From an uncultured Gemmatimonadota bacterium (lineage in GTDB: Bacteria; Gemmatimonadota; Gemmatimonadetes; Gemmatimonadales; GWC2-71-9), in NCBI GenBank assembly GCA_913009915.1, contig CAJVYZ010000129.1, forward strand, positions 1 to 7,359: a stretch of 7,359 nt of DNA, written 5' to 3'. Shown here one piece after another: positions 1 through 6,865 of this stretch. The position numbers and the translations under genes were made by a program. The stretch's first letter is position 1. Each line of letters opens with the position of its first letter. Below the pieces are notes generated by a model. That model searched no databases. It saw only the letters and a list, made by a program, of their open reading frames with translations, and had not been told where the DNA came from.

Positions 1-125
1 GTGAGCTCGTCTGCATATCTCGAGTGTGTCACCCGCTAGTGTCCTCTTCATTTGTTTTTTTTTTTTTAATGATCCGGCGACCACCGAGATCTACACTCTT
101 TCCCTACACGACGCTCTTCCGATCT
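1..125. other. Non-genomic sequencing-adapter sequence at contig end
   Basis: Positions 68-125 match the 58-base Illumina TruSeq universal (P5) adapter, beginning AATGATCCGGCGACCACC and ending GCTCTTCCGATCT. The only difference I see from the standard adapter is C for A at position 74. Just before it lies a run of 13 T (55-67), which fits the poly-T spacer of the flow-cell P5 oligo or read-through past the library end. Positions 1-54 have no coding or structural signal and are best read as noise past the adapter. The order noise, poly-T, adapter, insert is what a reverse-complemented read-through produces. Genomic sequence therefore starts at about 126. The translation MIRRPPRSTLFPYTTLFRS across the adapter is an artefact and is not part of any protein. 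Confidence 0.97.
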
Positions 126-1370
126 CTCAACGCCGTCCTATCCGACCGCTACCGCATCGAGCGCGAACTCGGCCGTGGTGGCATGGCCGTGGTGTACCTG
201 GCACACGACTGGAACCTCGGTCGCGACGTGGCTCTCAAGGTGCTCCTCCCGGAGCTGGCTGCCTCGCTCGGCGGGCAGCGGTTCCTGCGCGAAATCGAGA
301 TCGCGGCAAAACTGAGTCATCCCAACATCCTGTCGTTGCACGACCGGGGCGAGGTTGACGGTCTGCTGTATTACACCATGCCCTACGTGGACGGCGAGTC
401 GCTGCGTGACCGTCTCGACCGCGAGAAACAGCTACCGATGGACGAAGCGCTCCGCATCGCCAGCCAGGTGGCCGAGGCGCTGCATCACGCGCACCAACAG
501 GGAGTGGTGCACCGCGACATCAAGCCGGAGAACATTTTGTTGCAGGGCGAGCATGCCCTGGTGGCCGACTTCGGCATTGCCCGGGCGGTGACGGAGGCGG
601 GTGGTGAGAAGCTCACCCAGACCGGGATCGCGGTCGGGACGGTGACCTATATGGCCCCCGAGCAAAGCGCCGCCGGCAAGGACGTGGACGCCCGAAGCGA
701 TTTGTACAGTCTGGGCTGCGTGTTGTACGAGATGATCGGCGGCGAGCCCCCCTTTACCGGACCAAGCGCGCAGGCGATCATGGCGCGGCATGCCCTGGAC
801 CCGCCGCCGGCGGTGTCGACCATCCGGCCGGCCACGCCGCCGGGGGTGGAGGAGGTGATCCTCCGGGCGCTGGCCAAGAACGCGGTGGACCGGTACAAGA
901 CGGCCGAGCACATGCGGGTGGTGTTGAGCGACCCGGAGATCGCCGTGGTGAAGTTGCGGGGGCGGCTCAGCCGGCTGATGCGTACCCGGCCGGCGCGCGG
1001 GGTGCTTGGCATCGCCGCGACGGCGGCCGTGGCCTTTGGAGTGTGGCAGGTGCTGCCGACCGACCCCCCGGTAGTCAACCCCAGTGCCGGTGTCGTGGCG
1101 GTCCTGCCGTTCGACGTGGATGATGACCTCGAGAAGCCGCTGGACCAGCTGTCGATTACCAATTTGTTGCGGACGCACCTTTCCTCGATCGAGCGCTATC
1201 GAGTGATTCTCGACGAGGACGTGCGGCAAGCCGTCGCCACATTGTGTCCCCCCGGGCGGATCGAACGGTTCTGCGGCTCCCAGGTGGCCACGGAACTAGG
1301 GGCGCAGTACCACGTGACCGGAGAGGGACACGCGTTAGGCGCGACTCGGTGCAGATCGTCGCTTACATAA
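126..1370 (+). CDS. Serine/threonine protein kinase (Hanks type), 5'-truncated N-terminal part: kinase domain, TM helix, TolB-like domain
   Basis: This is a PknB-like kinase that would phosphorylate Ser/Thr of unknown partners from the inner face of the membrane. The true start is lost: genomic sequence begins at LNAVLSDRYRIERELG, probably only a few residues into the protein. The kinase motifs are all present: glycine loop GRGGMA (about 192-209 region start at 171), VALK with the catalytic Lys at 237-239, HRDIKPEN at 510-533, DFG at 567-575, and APE at 654-662. Possible activation-loop phosphosites are the threonines of LTQTG and GTVTY. A hydrophobic helix, GVLGIAATAAVAFGVWQVL (about 999-1055), follows a basic stretch, so the kinase side should be cytoplasmic. 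After it comes a TolB/FlgO-like domain starting VVAVLPFDVD (about 1092-1325) with two cysteines (LCPPGRIERFC). From about 1328 the frame yields unrelated sequence and stops at 1370; the homologous continuation is in another frame (1328-3184). Together they form one broken or mis-sequenced gene. Family identification is firm; the substrate is unknown. Confidence 0.93.
   Translation, partial: LNAVLSDRYRIERELGRGGMAVVYLAHDWNLGRDVALKVLLPELAASLGGQRFLREIEIAAKLSHPNILSLHDRGEVDGLLYYTMPYVDGESLRDRLDREKQLPMDEALRIASQVAEALHHAHQQGVVHRDIKPENILLQGEHALVADFGIARAVTEAGGEKLTQTGIAVGTVTYMAPEQSAAGKDVDARSDLYSLGCVLYEMIGGEPPFTGPSAQAIMARHALDPPPAVSTIRPATPPGVEEVILRALAKNAVDRYKTAEHMRVVLSDPEIAVVKLRGRLSRLMRTRPARGVLGIAATAAVAFGVWQVLPTDPPVVNPSAGVVAVLPFDVDDDLEKPLDQLSITNLLRTHLSSIERYRVILDEDVRQAVATLCPPGRIERFCGSQVATELGAQYHVTGEGHALGATRCRSSLT
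1325..1330 (+). other. Frameshift point inside the kinase gene
   Basis: The kinase frame makes family-like sequence up to YHVTGEG, then HALGATRCRSSLT and a stop at 1368-1370. The frame one base earlier gives TRVRRDSVQIVAYITDV from 1328, the expected continuation of a TolB-like domain. The switch falls at a GGG run (1325-1327). One extra G there would read GAG GGG ACA CGC and restore a single frame (GEG-TRV). This is consistent with a one-base deletion, either a sequencing or assembly error or a real mutation. I see no slippery heptamer or obvious downstream structure that would favour programmed frameshifting. Confidence 0.8.
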
Positions 1371-3184
1371 CGGATGTGATGGGCGGTCGCTCGATCCCTG
1401 CGGTGTCTCTGCGAGGTAGCCTAAGCGAAGCCTACGACTTGATCAGGCGCGTGTTCCAGCAGCTGGCGGCGGCCACGGCCGGTGAGGGTGAAGATGTGGT
1501 CGCCAACGCCGCTTTCAGCACCGAGAGTCCCGCGGCCATGACCGCGCTGATGAATGGAGAGCTGTACTTGGGGCAGGGACTGATGGACAGCGCGACAATG
1601 GCGTTTCAGAGTGCGGTGGAGGCAGACAGCAACTATGCGCTGGCATGGTACCGGCTCACCTTGCTTCATGATTGGAACGGCCACTCGGTCGATGCCGCAG
1701 CAGCAGCGGCTCGGGCCGAGGCGAACGCCGACCAATTGCCGGCCCACGACCGACGCTTGCTGCAAGGCTTCAGGTCTCACATGGAGGGCGACGTACCTAC
1801 CGCCGAGGCCATCTATCAAGAGCTGTTAGAGCAAGACCCCGACGACTTCGAGGCCCTGATGCAGCTGGGCTACCTCTACTGGGGTCACAACTGGCGCTTT
1901 GGCCGAACCATGGTCGAGGCGGTGGTGCCGCTACGTCGGGCAAGTCGGGTAAACCCCCACTCAGGGCCCCCAGGGTACCTGGCGTGGGCACTCATGGCCG
2001 GATCGGCGGAAGATCCATCCATGCTCGATGAAGTTGACTCGATTGTGCGGATGCACAATTGGACCGGTTTTGAGTTGGCGATCGCTGGGATACGGGCTAT
2101 GAGGCTCGGCGATTCCATCGGGGTGGCGGCAGCAATGGACTCGATCGGCGGGTTCGGGTGGTGTACCGACGACGCCCAATGCTTCCTACCCTTCATGGGG
2201 ATGATCGCCGTCCCCCAGTTCATGCGTATGGGCATGGTCTTCGGCGACGTGCCAAATCTGGCGATGTTCGTTCCGTTGATCGAAACTCTCGTCGACTCTG
2301 TGTTCCTGCACGACTACATCGAGGAGTATGTCCGTGTCAATGGTGCAAGCCCGGACTGGCGACGCGCATCAGGAGACACGCCATCCGATGTGTCCAGGTT
2401 TCGACGAATCGGGTACTCGCAGCTGGCCGACCTGAATGCCGGTCAGGGCCGGTGGGGTGCCGTTCGCAGCACCATGCGGGCTCTGGATGATATCGGAGAT
2501 GAGACGTCTGCCGTCAAAATGGCGATGATGGCCACGCTTCCCATTCCTGGTCCGATACCAGCGGATGCCGATTCGTTGCGCCGGGAGCTCATGGAGTGGG
2601 ACGTCGCTGGGCGGGGTGATGGCCGATTAGGACCTCGAGCTACCATTCTGGAAGTCGGCCACCATGTTCGCTTGTACCTGCTCGGCCTCTTAAGCGCGCG
2701 CGAGGGCGATTTTCAAGCTGCCCGCGACTATGCGGATCAGGTCGAAGCGCTCGAACCCAATGACCTGATGCCGACTATTCACCTCGATCTCGCAGCCGGC
2801 GTAAGGGCTGACGTGTTGCTGCGAGAAGGACAGCCGGGCGAAGCGCTGGCCGTGTTGGAAGCGGCGCCTCGAAAAGAAAACAACTGGGCCGGGTTCGGCA
2901 TCACCGGCGAGCGGGAGCTGTTCCTGAGAGGCCGGGCCCTGTGGGAACTTGGTCGATACCAGGAGGCCGTGCCGTGGTACACTATCAACGGGCTCCATCC
3001 TGGATCGCTATCGTTATTGGCGCCGTCACACTACTACAAAGGTCAGATCTACGAAGACATGGGCGATACCGAACGCGCGAGGTGGCATTACGCAGCATTC
3101 GTGGAACTGTGGAGGAATGCCGACCCGGAGTATCAGCCATTCGTGGAGGAAGCGCTTGGAAGGATGGCACAGTTGGGGGAGTGA
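1328..3184 (+). CDS. C-terminal TPR part of the frameshifted membrane kinase gene
   Basis: This open frame continues the kinase gene after a -1 shift. It is open from a GTG at 1244, but the first 28 codons (1244-1327) are Arg/Gly-rich and overlap the real TolB-like coding, so meaningful sequence starts at about TRVRRDSVQIVAYITDV (1328). That stretch completes the TolB-like fold. Helical TPR-like repeats follow, around 1541-1645 (ALMNGELYLGQGLMDSATMA) and 1751-1858 (EGDVPTAEAIYQELLEQDPD). A less regular middle section comes next, then more TPR-like repeats at about 2670-2770 and 2930-3175, ending in GDTERARWHYAAFVELW. Being downstream of the single membrane helix, this part should lie outside the cytoplasmic membrane and may bind a partner or ligand. 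A WCTDDAQC pair of cysteines (codons 2162 and 2180) could form a disulfide. It ends with tandem in-frame stops TGA TAA. An independent protein starting at GTG 1244 or ATG 1379 is possible but less likely than one split gene. Confidence 0.85.
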   Translation, partial: TRVRRDSVQIVAYITDVMGGRSIPAVSLRGSLSEAYDLIRRVFQQLAAATAGEGEDVVANAAFSTESPAAMTALMNGELYLGQGLMDSATMAFQSAVEADSNYALAWYRLTLLHDWNGHSVDAAAAAARAEANADQLPAHDRRLLQGFRSHMEGDVPTAEAIYQELLEQDPDDFEALMQLGYLYWGHNWRFGRTMVEAVVPLRRASRVNPHSGPPGYLAWALMAGSAEDPSMLDEVDSIVRMHNWTGFELAIAGIRAMRLGDSIGVAAAMDSIGGFGWCTDDAQCFLPFMGMIAVPQFMRMGMVFGDVPNLAMFVPLIETLVDSVFLHDYIEEYVRVNGASPDWRRASGDTPSDVSRFRRIGYSQLADLNAGQGRWGAVRSTMRALDDIGDETSAVKMAMMATLPIPGPIPADADSLRRELMEWDVAGRGDGRLGPRATILEVGHHVRLYLLGLLSAREGDFQAARDYADQVEALEPNDLMPTIHLDLAAGVRADVLLREGQPGEALAVLEAAPRKENNWAGFGITGERELFLRGRALWELGRYQEAVPWYTINGLHPGSLSLLAPSHYYKGQIYEDMGDTERARWHYAAFVELWRNADPEYQPFVEEALGRMAQLGE

Positions 3185-3286
3185 TAACAGCAGACTGGCA
3201 TCTGTTCTGGGACTCTCTCGCGAAACCTACCGAGCCTCCTTCCTGTATTGACTAAGACCATCGATTCTTCGGACCCAGAGGTTGGC
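3185..3286. other. Short intergenic gap between kinase and propeller genes
   Basis: These 102 bases hold the second stop (TAA at 3185-3187) and the ribosome-binding site of the next gene. I see no convincing rho-independent terminator or sigma-70-type promoter. The small AACAG/CTGTT match near 3186-3207 is too weak to call a terminator. Co-transcription of the propeller gene with the kinase gene is possible but not shown. Confidence 0.5.
3277..3281 (+). promoter_or_regulatory. Ribosome-binding site that fixes the propeller start
   Basis: AGAGG lies five bases before ATG 3287. The alternative upstream start TTG at 3248 has no comparable site and would put 13 polar residues ahead of a clean signal peptide. 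The ATG at 3287 is therefore preferred. Confidence 0.65.
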
Positions 3287-4261
3287 ATGCCCAGGCGCAT
3301 CATCTTCACCTTCATCTTCGTCCTTCTCTTGGGTGCCGTCATCCGCACGGTCTCGGCTCAGACCCTGGTGGTCGTCAACAAGGGCTCCGCCACCGCCACC
3401 ATCATCGACGTTTCCTCCGGTGAAAAATTGGCCACGATCCCGGTCGGCGTGGGGCCGCACGAGGCGGTGGTGTCGAAAGACGGTCGCTGGGCGGTCGCCG
3501 CCAACTACGGGCAGCGCACCGGCGGCAACACGCTGAGCGTGATCGACATCCCCGGCCGCAAGGTCGTCCGCACCGTCGACCTGGGCGAATACACTCGGCC
3601 ACACGGACTGGCGTTCCTGCCCGGCGACAGCATCGTGGCGGTGACGTCCGAAGCGGCCATGGCGGTTGTGCTGGTGCGAGTGGCCGACGGCTCGGTGCTC
3701 CGCGCCATATCGACCAACGCCGAGGGCTCGCACATGCTGGCGTTGGTGGGCGACGGGTCGGTGGTCTACACCTCAAACCTCCGCGACGACACCATCTCCG
3801 AGATGGACGTGGCCACCGGTGCCATGATAGGGATGATCGACACTCCTCCCCAGCCGGAAGCCATCGGCGTCACTCCGTCGGGGTCGGAAGTGTGGGTTGG
3901 CAGCAATACCGACGGAACCTTCACGGTGATCGACGCGGCCAGCGGCGCTGCGCGAGGTACCATCGAGGGGTTTGGCTTTCCCTACCGCGTGCTGTTCACG
4001 CCAGACGAACGGCTGGCTATCATGCCTGACTACCGTGGCAACCAATTGCGCATCGTCAATCGTGAGACGCTCGAGGAATTGAAGCGTTTCGATTTTCCCG
4101 GCGGCGGACCACAAGGAGTGACGCTGTCGGGTGATGGCGAGACGTTGTACCTGTCGCTGGCGCGCGCTGGCCAGGTGGTGGCGATCGATTTGGAGTCGCT
4201 GGAAGAGGTGCGGCGGTATGACGTTGGGCCGACGCCGGATGGGATTGGGTGGGGACCATGA
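3287..4261 (+). CDS. Secreted YVTN/YncE-like seven-bladed beta-propeller protein
   Basis: This is a 324-residue exported protein. Residues 1-24 are a typical Sec signal peptide: MPRR, a hydrophobic core IIFTFIFVLLLGAVI, then a cleavage site of type VSA before QT. The mature part of about 300 residues divides into seven repeats of roughly 40-45 residues. Each repeat has a strand, then a (S/T)xxVIDxxSG(E/K) strand-turn, a hydrophobic strand, and a GP(H/Q/D)(E/G)(A/V)-type turn before the next blade. Examples are ATIIDVSSGEKLATIPVGVGPHEAVV and TFTVIDAASGAARGTI. This is the YVTN/cytochrome-D1-type propeller pattern, and the length suits one closed seven-blade ring. No haem-binding CxxCH or enzyme active-site motif is seen, so the likeliest role is a periplasmic or surface binding scaffold; the ligand is unknown. 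It follows the kinase gene by 102 bases and converges with the DUF2207 gene. The family call is firm; the role is not. Confidence 0.9.
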   Translation: MPRRIIFTFIFVLLLGAVIRTVSAQTLVVVNKGSATATIIDVSSGEKLATIPVGVGPHEAVVSKDGRWAVAANYGQRTGGNTLSVIDIPGRKVVRTVDLGEYTRPHGLAFLPGDSIVAVTSEAAMAVVLVRVADGSVLRAISTNAEGSHMLALVGDGSVVYTSNLRDDTISEMDVATGAMIGMIDTPPQPEAIGVTPSGSEVWVGSNTDGTFTVIDAASGAARGTIEGFGFPYRVLFTPDERLAIMPDYRGNQLRIVNRETLEELKRFDFPGGGPQGVTLSGDGETLYLSLARAGQVVAIDLESLEEVRRYDVGPTPDGIGWGP

Positions 4262-4404
4262 CAGCGGGTGGTGGGTGGCAGGTGGCTAGTGGCGGGGAGC
4301 TGGTTGATGCAGTTGGCGGGTTCCTCCGAACACAAATATACAATAGCTGGTGATCGTGAGATGGGAGCAGCCACCAGCTACCAGCCACTAGCCACCAGCC
4401 CCGC
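4262..4404. repeat. Convergent intergenic region with opposed heptamer arrays forming a large imperfect inverted repeat
   Basis: The left array (4274-4308) reads as heptamers GGTGGCA, GGTGGCT, AGTGGCG, GGGAGCT, GGTTGAT. The right array (4369-4403) reads AGCCACC, AGCTACC, AGCCACT, AGCCACC, AGCCCCG, the complement of the same consensus. The arms 4277-4306 and 4371-4400 pair over 30 bases with four mismatches, including a perfect 13-base core (GGTGGCTAGTGGC at 4281-4293 and its complement at 4384-4396). The loop of 64 bases is AT-richer in its centre. The structure sits exactly between two converging 3' ends, ending one base before the DUF2207 stop codon. It could stabilise both mRNA ends or help termination, but there is no T-run like that of a classical terminator. 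Confidence 0.85.
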
Positions 4405-6108
4405 CTAGAACCCTCCACCACCACCACCCCCGCCCCCGCCCCCTGACGACCCACCACTAAACCCCGACCCGCCCGAACTCCGCGGCGCCGACGCCATCGT
4501 GGAACCGGCCTGCTGCGACAGCGTGCTCATGCGGTTGGTGAACACCATGGCGTTGAAGCCCGACATGTTGCCGCCGGCGTACCAGCGGGGTGGTTCGAGC
4601 GCCAGGTCCTCGAACGCCTTGGCCCACTGTTTCTCAACCCCGAACGCCATGGCGAAGGGCAGAAATTTCTCGAACATCTCCGGGGTGCGGATCTGCTCGA
4701 AGCGGTCGGACTCCACCCGCTGGAGGAACTCCTCGAATCCCTGGACCAACTCTAGCGTGCGCGCGCCCTTCACGGTGCGGGCCGGCATGAATATACCGAA
4801 TCCCACGACGATGATGGCCGTCAGGATACCGGCGACCACGAACGGCACCGGTGTCATGTCGAAGGCCCGCGCAGCGACGGCTCCGCCGAGGACGGCGATT
4901 ACGGCGCCCACGGCGATGCCGCCGCCGATCCAGGCGCCCTGAACCCGCTCCGGGCGATTGCGGTAGAACCCGTGGCCGATCAGAGCGTCGAAGATGCCGC
5001 GCTTGATTCCCGGAAGGCTCTTGTAGAACTCGTTCGCCAGGTCCGACAGCTCCACCGTGGTGAGACCACCGGCAAAGACACCGTTCATGACGCGCTGCTC
5101 GTGCGGCGCCAACGCATCTGTGCCGGCCGGGGGCGTCAACTTGACGAAGACGAACTCTTCATCCTTGAGCAGGCCGAACAGCTTGGACACTTCCCGTTCT
5201 TCGATCCGGATGTGGCCGCGCACGGCCAGGTCCACCAGCGTCGCCGTGATGTCCCGCATGTTGGCGGTGTTGTCCACCAGCGTGCCGGCCTCGGCCGGGC
5301 TCAGCCCCGGCGGCGGTTCGTATTGGACCGGTACGGGCCGCGGCTCCGGGTCCTTGCCGTAGCGGCGCCAGAACCACAGCATCAGGAAGAAGACGGGGAT
5401 GGGGATCGCCATGGGCCAATTGCTCCCCAGGAATCCCATGGCCTTCTCGGTTGAGGTCGGCTCGGGAATCAGACCCTTGTCCCAACCCACCACGGCCGTG
5501 AGCCCCTCGCGAAAATCCAACCGATGAGGCATGGCTATCCGAATAGTCGAACCGCTGATGGTCACGGCGGCGTCGCGCGCCTGTGAGCCATATACGCCGT
5601 TGAAGGCGATGGCACGGATGCCGGTGGCGGCCCGCGGCAACCTGATCGTGGCGCTGGCGGCCTCGATGGGGAATTCCCACTCGTCGCCGGTCACGTTCCA
5701 GTACAGCTCGTCGTGCTCGTCGAAGAAGCGCAGCGCGTTGGTCGCCCGGTATTTGAGGACCACCGTGCGGGTGGCGTCCTCCGCCCCGGGAACCCAGATC
5801 TTGAACTTGCGGTAGTGCCGCTCACGGCTGGTCTCGACTTCCAGCGGGTTGCCATCGCCGTCGGTCACGCTCTGGAGTTCGAGTTTCAGGGTCCAGTTGA
5901 AGCCCTGGGGTGTGTGGTATTCCACAGGGATCATCCGAAAGATGCCGTTCCACGATCCGGTGAAGCGCGGCACGATGGTTTCGGTCACCTCGATGCTGCG
6001 GTCGGTGTTGACCGTTATCTGGGCGTCGAACCGCTCGATGACGAGGGAACGCTGGGCCACGGCCGGGGTCGCGGCCAGCATGAGGGCGAGGGTGAGGCGG
6101 AGAGTCAT
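4405..6108 (-). CDS. DUF2207 family membrane protein with glycine-rich C-terminus
   Basis: This 567-residue protein has the full DUF2207 layout. A signal peptide, [18 protein letters not shown], is probably cut before QRS. An extracytoplasmic beta-rich domain (about residues 20-225) contains [21 protein letters not shown] and a [13 protein letters not shown] segment typical of the family. The first membrane helix is about 228-247 ([17 protein letters not shown]), followed by [30 protein letters not shown] in two conserved halves. A cytoplasmic winged-helix-like region (about 270-390) follows, then two more helices (about 391-413 and 419-441). The C-terminal section contains the conserved [30 protein letters not shown] stretch (split across about 474-500). 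The tail is [11 protein letters not shown] followed by 11 Gly and a final Phe, a tail type common in this family and in TPM-domain proteins. The biochemical role of DUF2207 is unknown. The ATG overlaps the lemA stop (ATGA), with no strong ribosome-binding site of its own, so it is probably translationally coupled to lemA. Confidence 0.93.
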   Translation of the reverse strand: MTLRLTLALMLAATPAVAQRSLVIERFDAQITVNTDRSIEVTETIVPRFTGSWNGIFRMIPVEYHTPQGFNWTLKLELQSVTDGDGNPLEVETSRERHYRKFKIWVPGAEDATRTVVLKYRATNALRFFDEHDELYWNVTGDEWEFPIEAASATIRLPRAATGIRAIAFNGVYGSQARDAAVTISGSTIRIAMPHRLDFREGLTAVVGWDKGLIPEPTSTEKAMGFLGSNWPMAIPIPVFFLMLWFWRRYGKDPEPRPVPVQYEPPPGLSPAEAGTLVDNTANMRDITATLVDLAVRGHIRIEEREVSKLFGLLKDEEFVFVKLTPPAGTDALAPHEQRVMNGVFAGGLTTVELSDLANEFYKSLPGIKRGIFDALIGHGFYRNRPERVQGAWIGGGIAVGAVIAVLGGAVAARAFDMTPVPFVVAGILTAIIVVGFGIFMPARTVKGARTLELVQGFEEFLQRVESDRFEQIRTPEMFEKFLPFAMAFGVEKQWAKAFEDLALEPPRWYAGGNMSGFNAMVFTNRMSTLSQQAGSTMASAPRSSGGSGFSGGSSGGGGGGGGGGGF

Positions 6109-6671
6109 GGCATTTGTCCCAGGTCGACGTCGGGTACTGCCGCTTCTGCGCGGTCTTCCAGGCCGAAGAACTCGCGTGGCGTGAAGCGGAAACCGTTCGC
6201 CACCAGGTTGTAGGGGACCTGGGCGATCTTGGTATTGAAGTCGCGCACCACGGCGTTGTAGTAACGGCGGGCGTTCTGGATGTGATCCTCGAGGTCGGTC
6301 AGGGTCCGTTGCAATTCCAGAAAACTGCTGGCGGCCTTGAGGTCTGGGTAGGCTTCAGCCAACACCATCAGCTGGCGCACCGATCCAGCAAGAGCTTTCT
6401 CAGCCGAGCCGCTCGCCGCGGGCCCGGCGGCGCCCATGGCTCGGTTGCGTGCCTGGACCACGGCCTCCAGGGTGTCTTTCTCGTAGCCCGCGTGGCCCTT
6501 GACGCTCGCCACCAAGGTGGGGACAAGGTCGTGGCGCCGCTTGAGTTGCACGTCGATGTCAGACCAGGCGTTGTCAGCCAGCAAACGCAGGCGGGCCAAG
6601 CTGTTGTAGGTGATGACAGCGAGGACAGCGAGGGCAGCGAGGGCAGCGAGGGCAGCGAGGGCCGGGACCAT
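6105..6671 (-). CDS. lemA: LemA family membrane-anchored protein
   Basis: This 188-residue protein is the usual length for LemA. Residues 4-20 form an Ala/Leu membrane anchor (repeated AAL triplets). The family motifs come in order: [27 protein letters not shown] (36-54), a helical stretch with [30 protein letters not shown] (102-121), [20 protein letters not shown] (127-146), and [20 protein letters not shown] (153-172). The cytoplasmic or extracytoplasmic helical bundle follows the single N-terminal anchor. The molecular role is not established. I chose ATG at 6671 over TTG at 6677 because an AGGAG lies seven bases before the ATG but only one base before the TTG. The stop overlaps the DUF2207 start by four bases, so the two form an operon. 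The anchor is encoded by a nine-base tandem repeat. Confidence 0.95.
   Translation of the reverse strand: MVPALAALAALAALAVLAVITYNSLARLRLLADNAWSDIDVQLKRRHDLVPTLVASVKGHAGYEKDTLEAVVQARNRAMGAAGPAASGSAEKALAGSVRQLMVLAEAYPDLKAASSFLELQRTLTDLEDHIQNARRYYNAVVRDFNTKIAQVPYNLVANGFRFTPREFFGLEDRAEAAVPDVDLGQMP
6615..6659 (-). repeat. Nine-base tandem repeat encoding the LemA membrane anchor
   Basis: Five consecutive nine-base units are visible: GACAGCGAG twice, then GGCAGCGAG three times on the + strand. On the coding strand each unit gives Leu-Ala-Ala or Leu-Ala-Val, building the hydrophobic anchor. Because the unit is three codons, gain or loss of a unit would lengthen or shorten the helix without breaking the frame. 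Confidence 0.9.
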
Positions 6672-6678
6672 CGGCAAG

Positions 6679-6683
6679 CTCCT
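6679..6683 (-). promoter_or_regulatory. Ribosome-binding site of lemA
   Basis: The minus strand reads AGGAG here, with seven bases to ATG 6671. This is a strong site at good spacing, and it rejects the TTG at 6677 as the start. Confidence 0.7.
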
Positions 6684-6743
6684 GGGCGGGGGCGGGGGAC
6701 CACCTAATGTGTTGCTAGCGTGGGGGTTTTGGCTAGGTACGAA

Positions 6744-6865
6744 GGGATTCCGAAAATGTGGGATTGAACAGTTGTCTTGATGCTGAAGCCCCAGGAAGGA
6801 GACTCAAGGGTACTCAACCAATCCCACAATGCCGGAATTTCGGAATCACGGAATCACGGAATCCC
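6744..6865. repeat. Repeat element with inverted arms and tandem CGGAATCA octamers
   Basis: Four consecutive octamers occupy 6833-6864: CGGAATTT, CGGAATCA, CGGAATCA, CGGAATCC. Opposite them, 6744-6766 reads GGGATTCCG AAAA TGTGGGATTG. TGTGGGATTG (6757-6766) is the exact complement of CAATCCCACA (6819-6828). GATTCCGAAA (6746-6755) is the exact complement of TTTCGGAATC (6838-6847). GGGATTCCG (6744-6752) also pairs with CGGAATCCC (6857-6865) at the far end. The element could therefore fold in alternative registers. It carries no coding sequence. It may be a palindromic intergenic repeat family or a remnant of a non-autonomous element; only copy number elsewhere can tell. Confidence 0.8.

Noticed and set aside
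24..125. Open frame reading through the adapter into the kinase as a native N-terminus
   Set aside because: The sequence is the Illumina adapter and upstream noise, so these 34 residues are not biological.
432..1229. Long minus-strand open frame opposite the kinase domain
   Set aside because: It is a shadow of GC-rich coding on the + strand: His/Arg/Gly-rich with no family motifs, while the + strand has complete kinase motifs.
1315..1345. Programmed -1 ribosomal frameshift in the kinase
   Set aside because: There is no X XXY YYZ slippery site or clear downstream structure; a missing G in a short run is simpler.
3227..3733. Minus-strand open frame opposite the propeller start
   Set aside because: It is His/Asp/Arg-rich low-complexity translation typical of antisense frames; the + strand has a signal peptide and propeller repeats.
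5713..6213. Plus-strand open frames opposite the DUF2207 gene
   Set aside because: They have no recognisable motifs and overlap fully with a well-supported minus-strand protein and its signal peptide.
6114..6707. Plus-strand open frame opposite lemA with an SEGSEGSEG tail
   Set aside because: It is antisense to a clear LemA protein, and its acidic repeat is just the nine-base repeat of the LemA anchor read in reverse.
6833..6864. Tandem repeats as a CRISPR array
   Set aside because: The units are eight bases with no spacers and no cas genes nearby.
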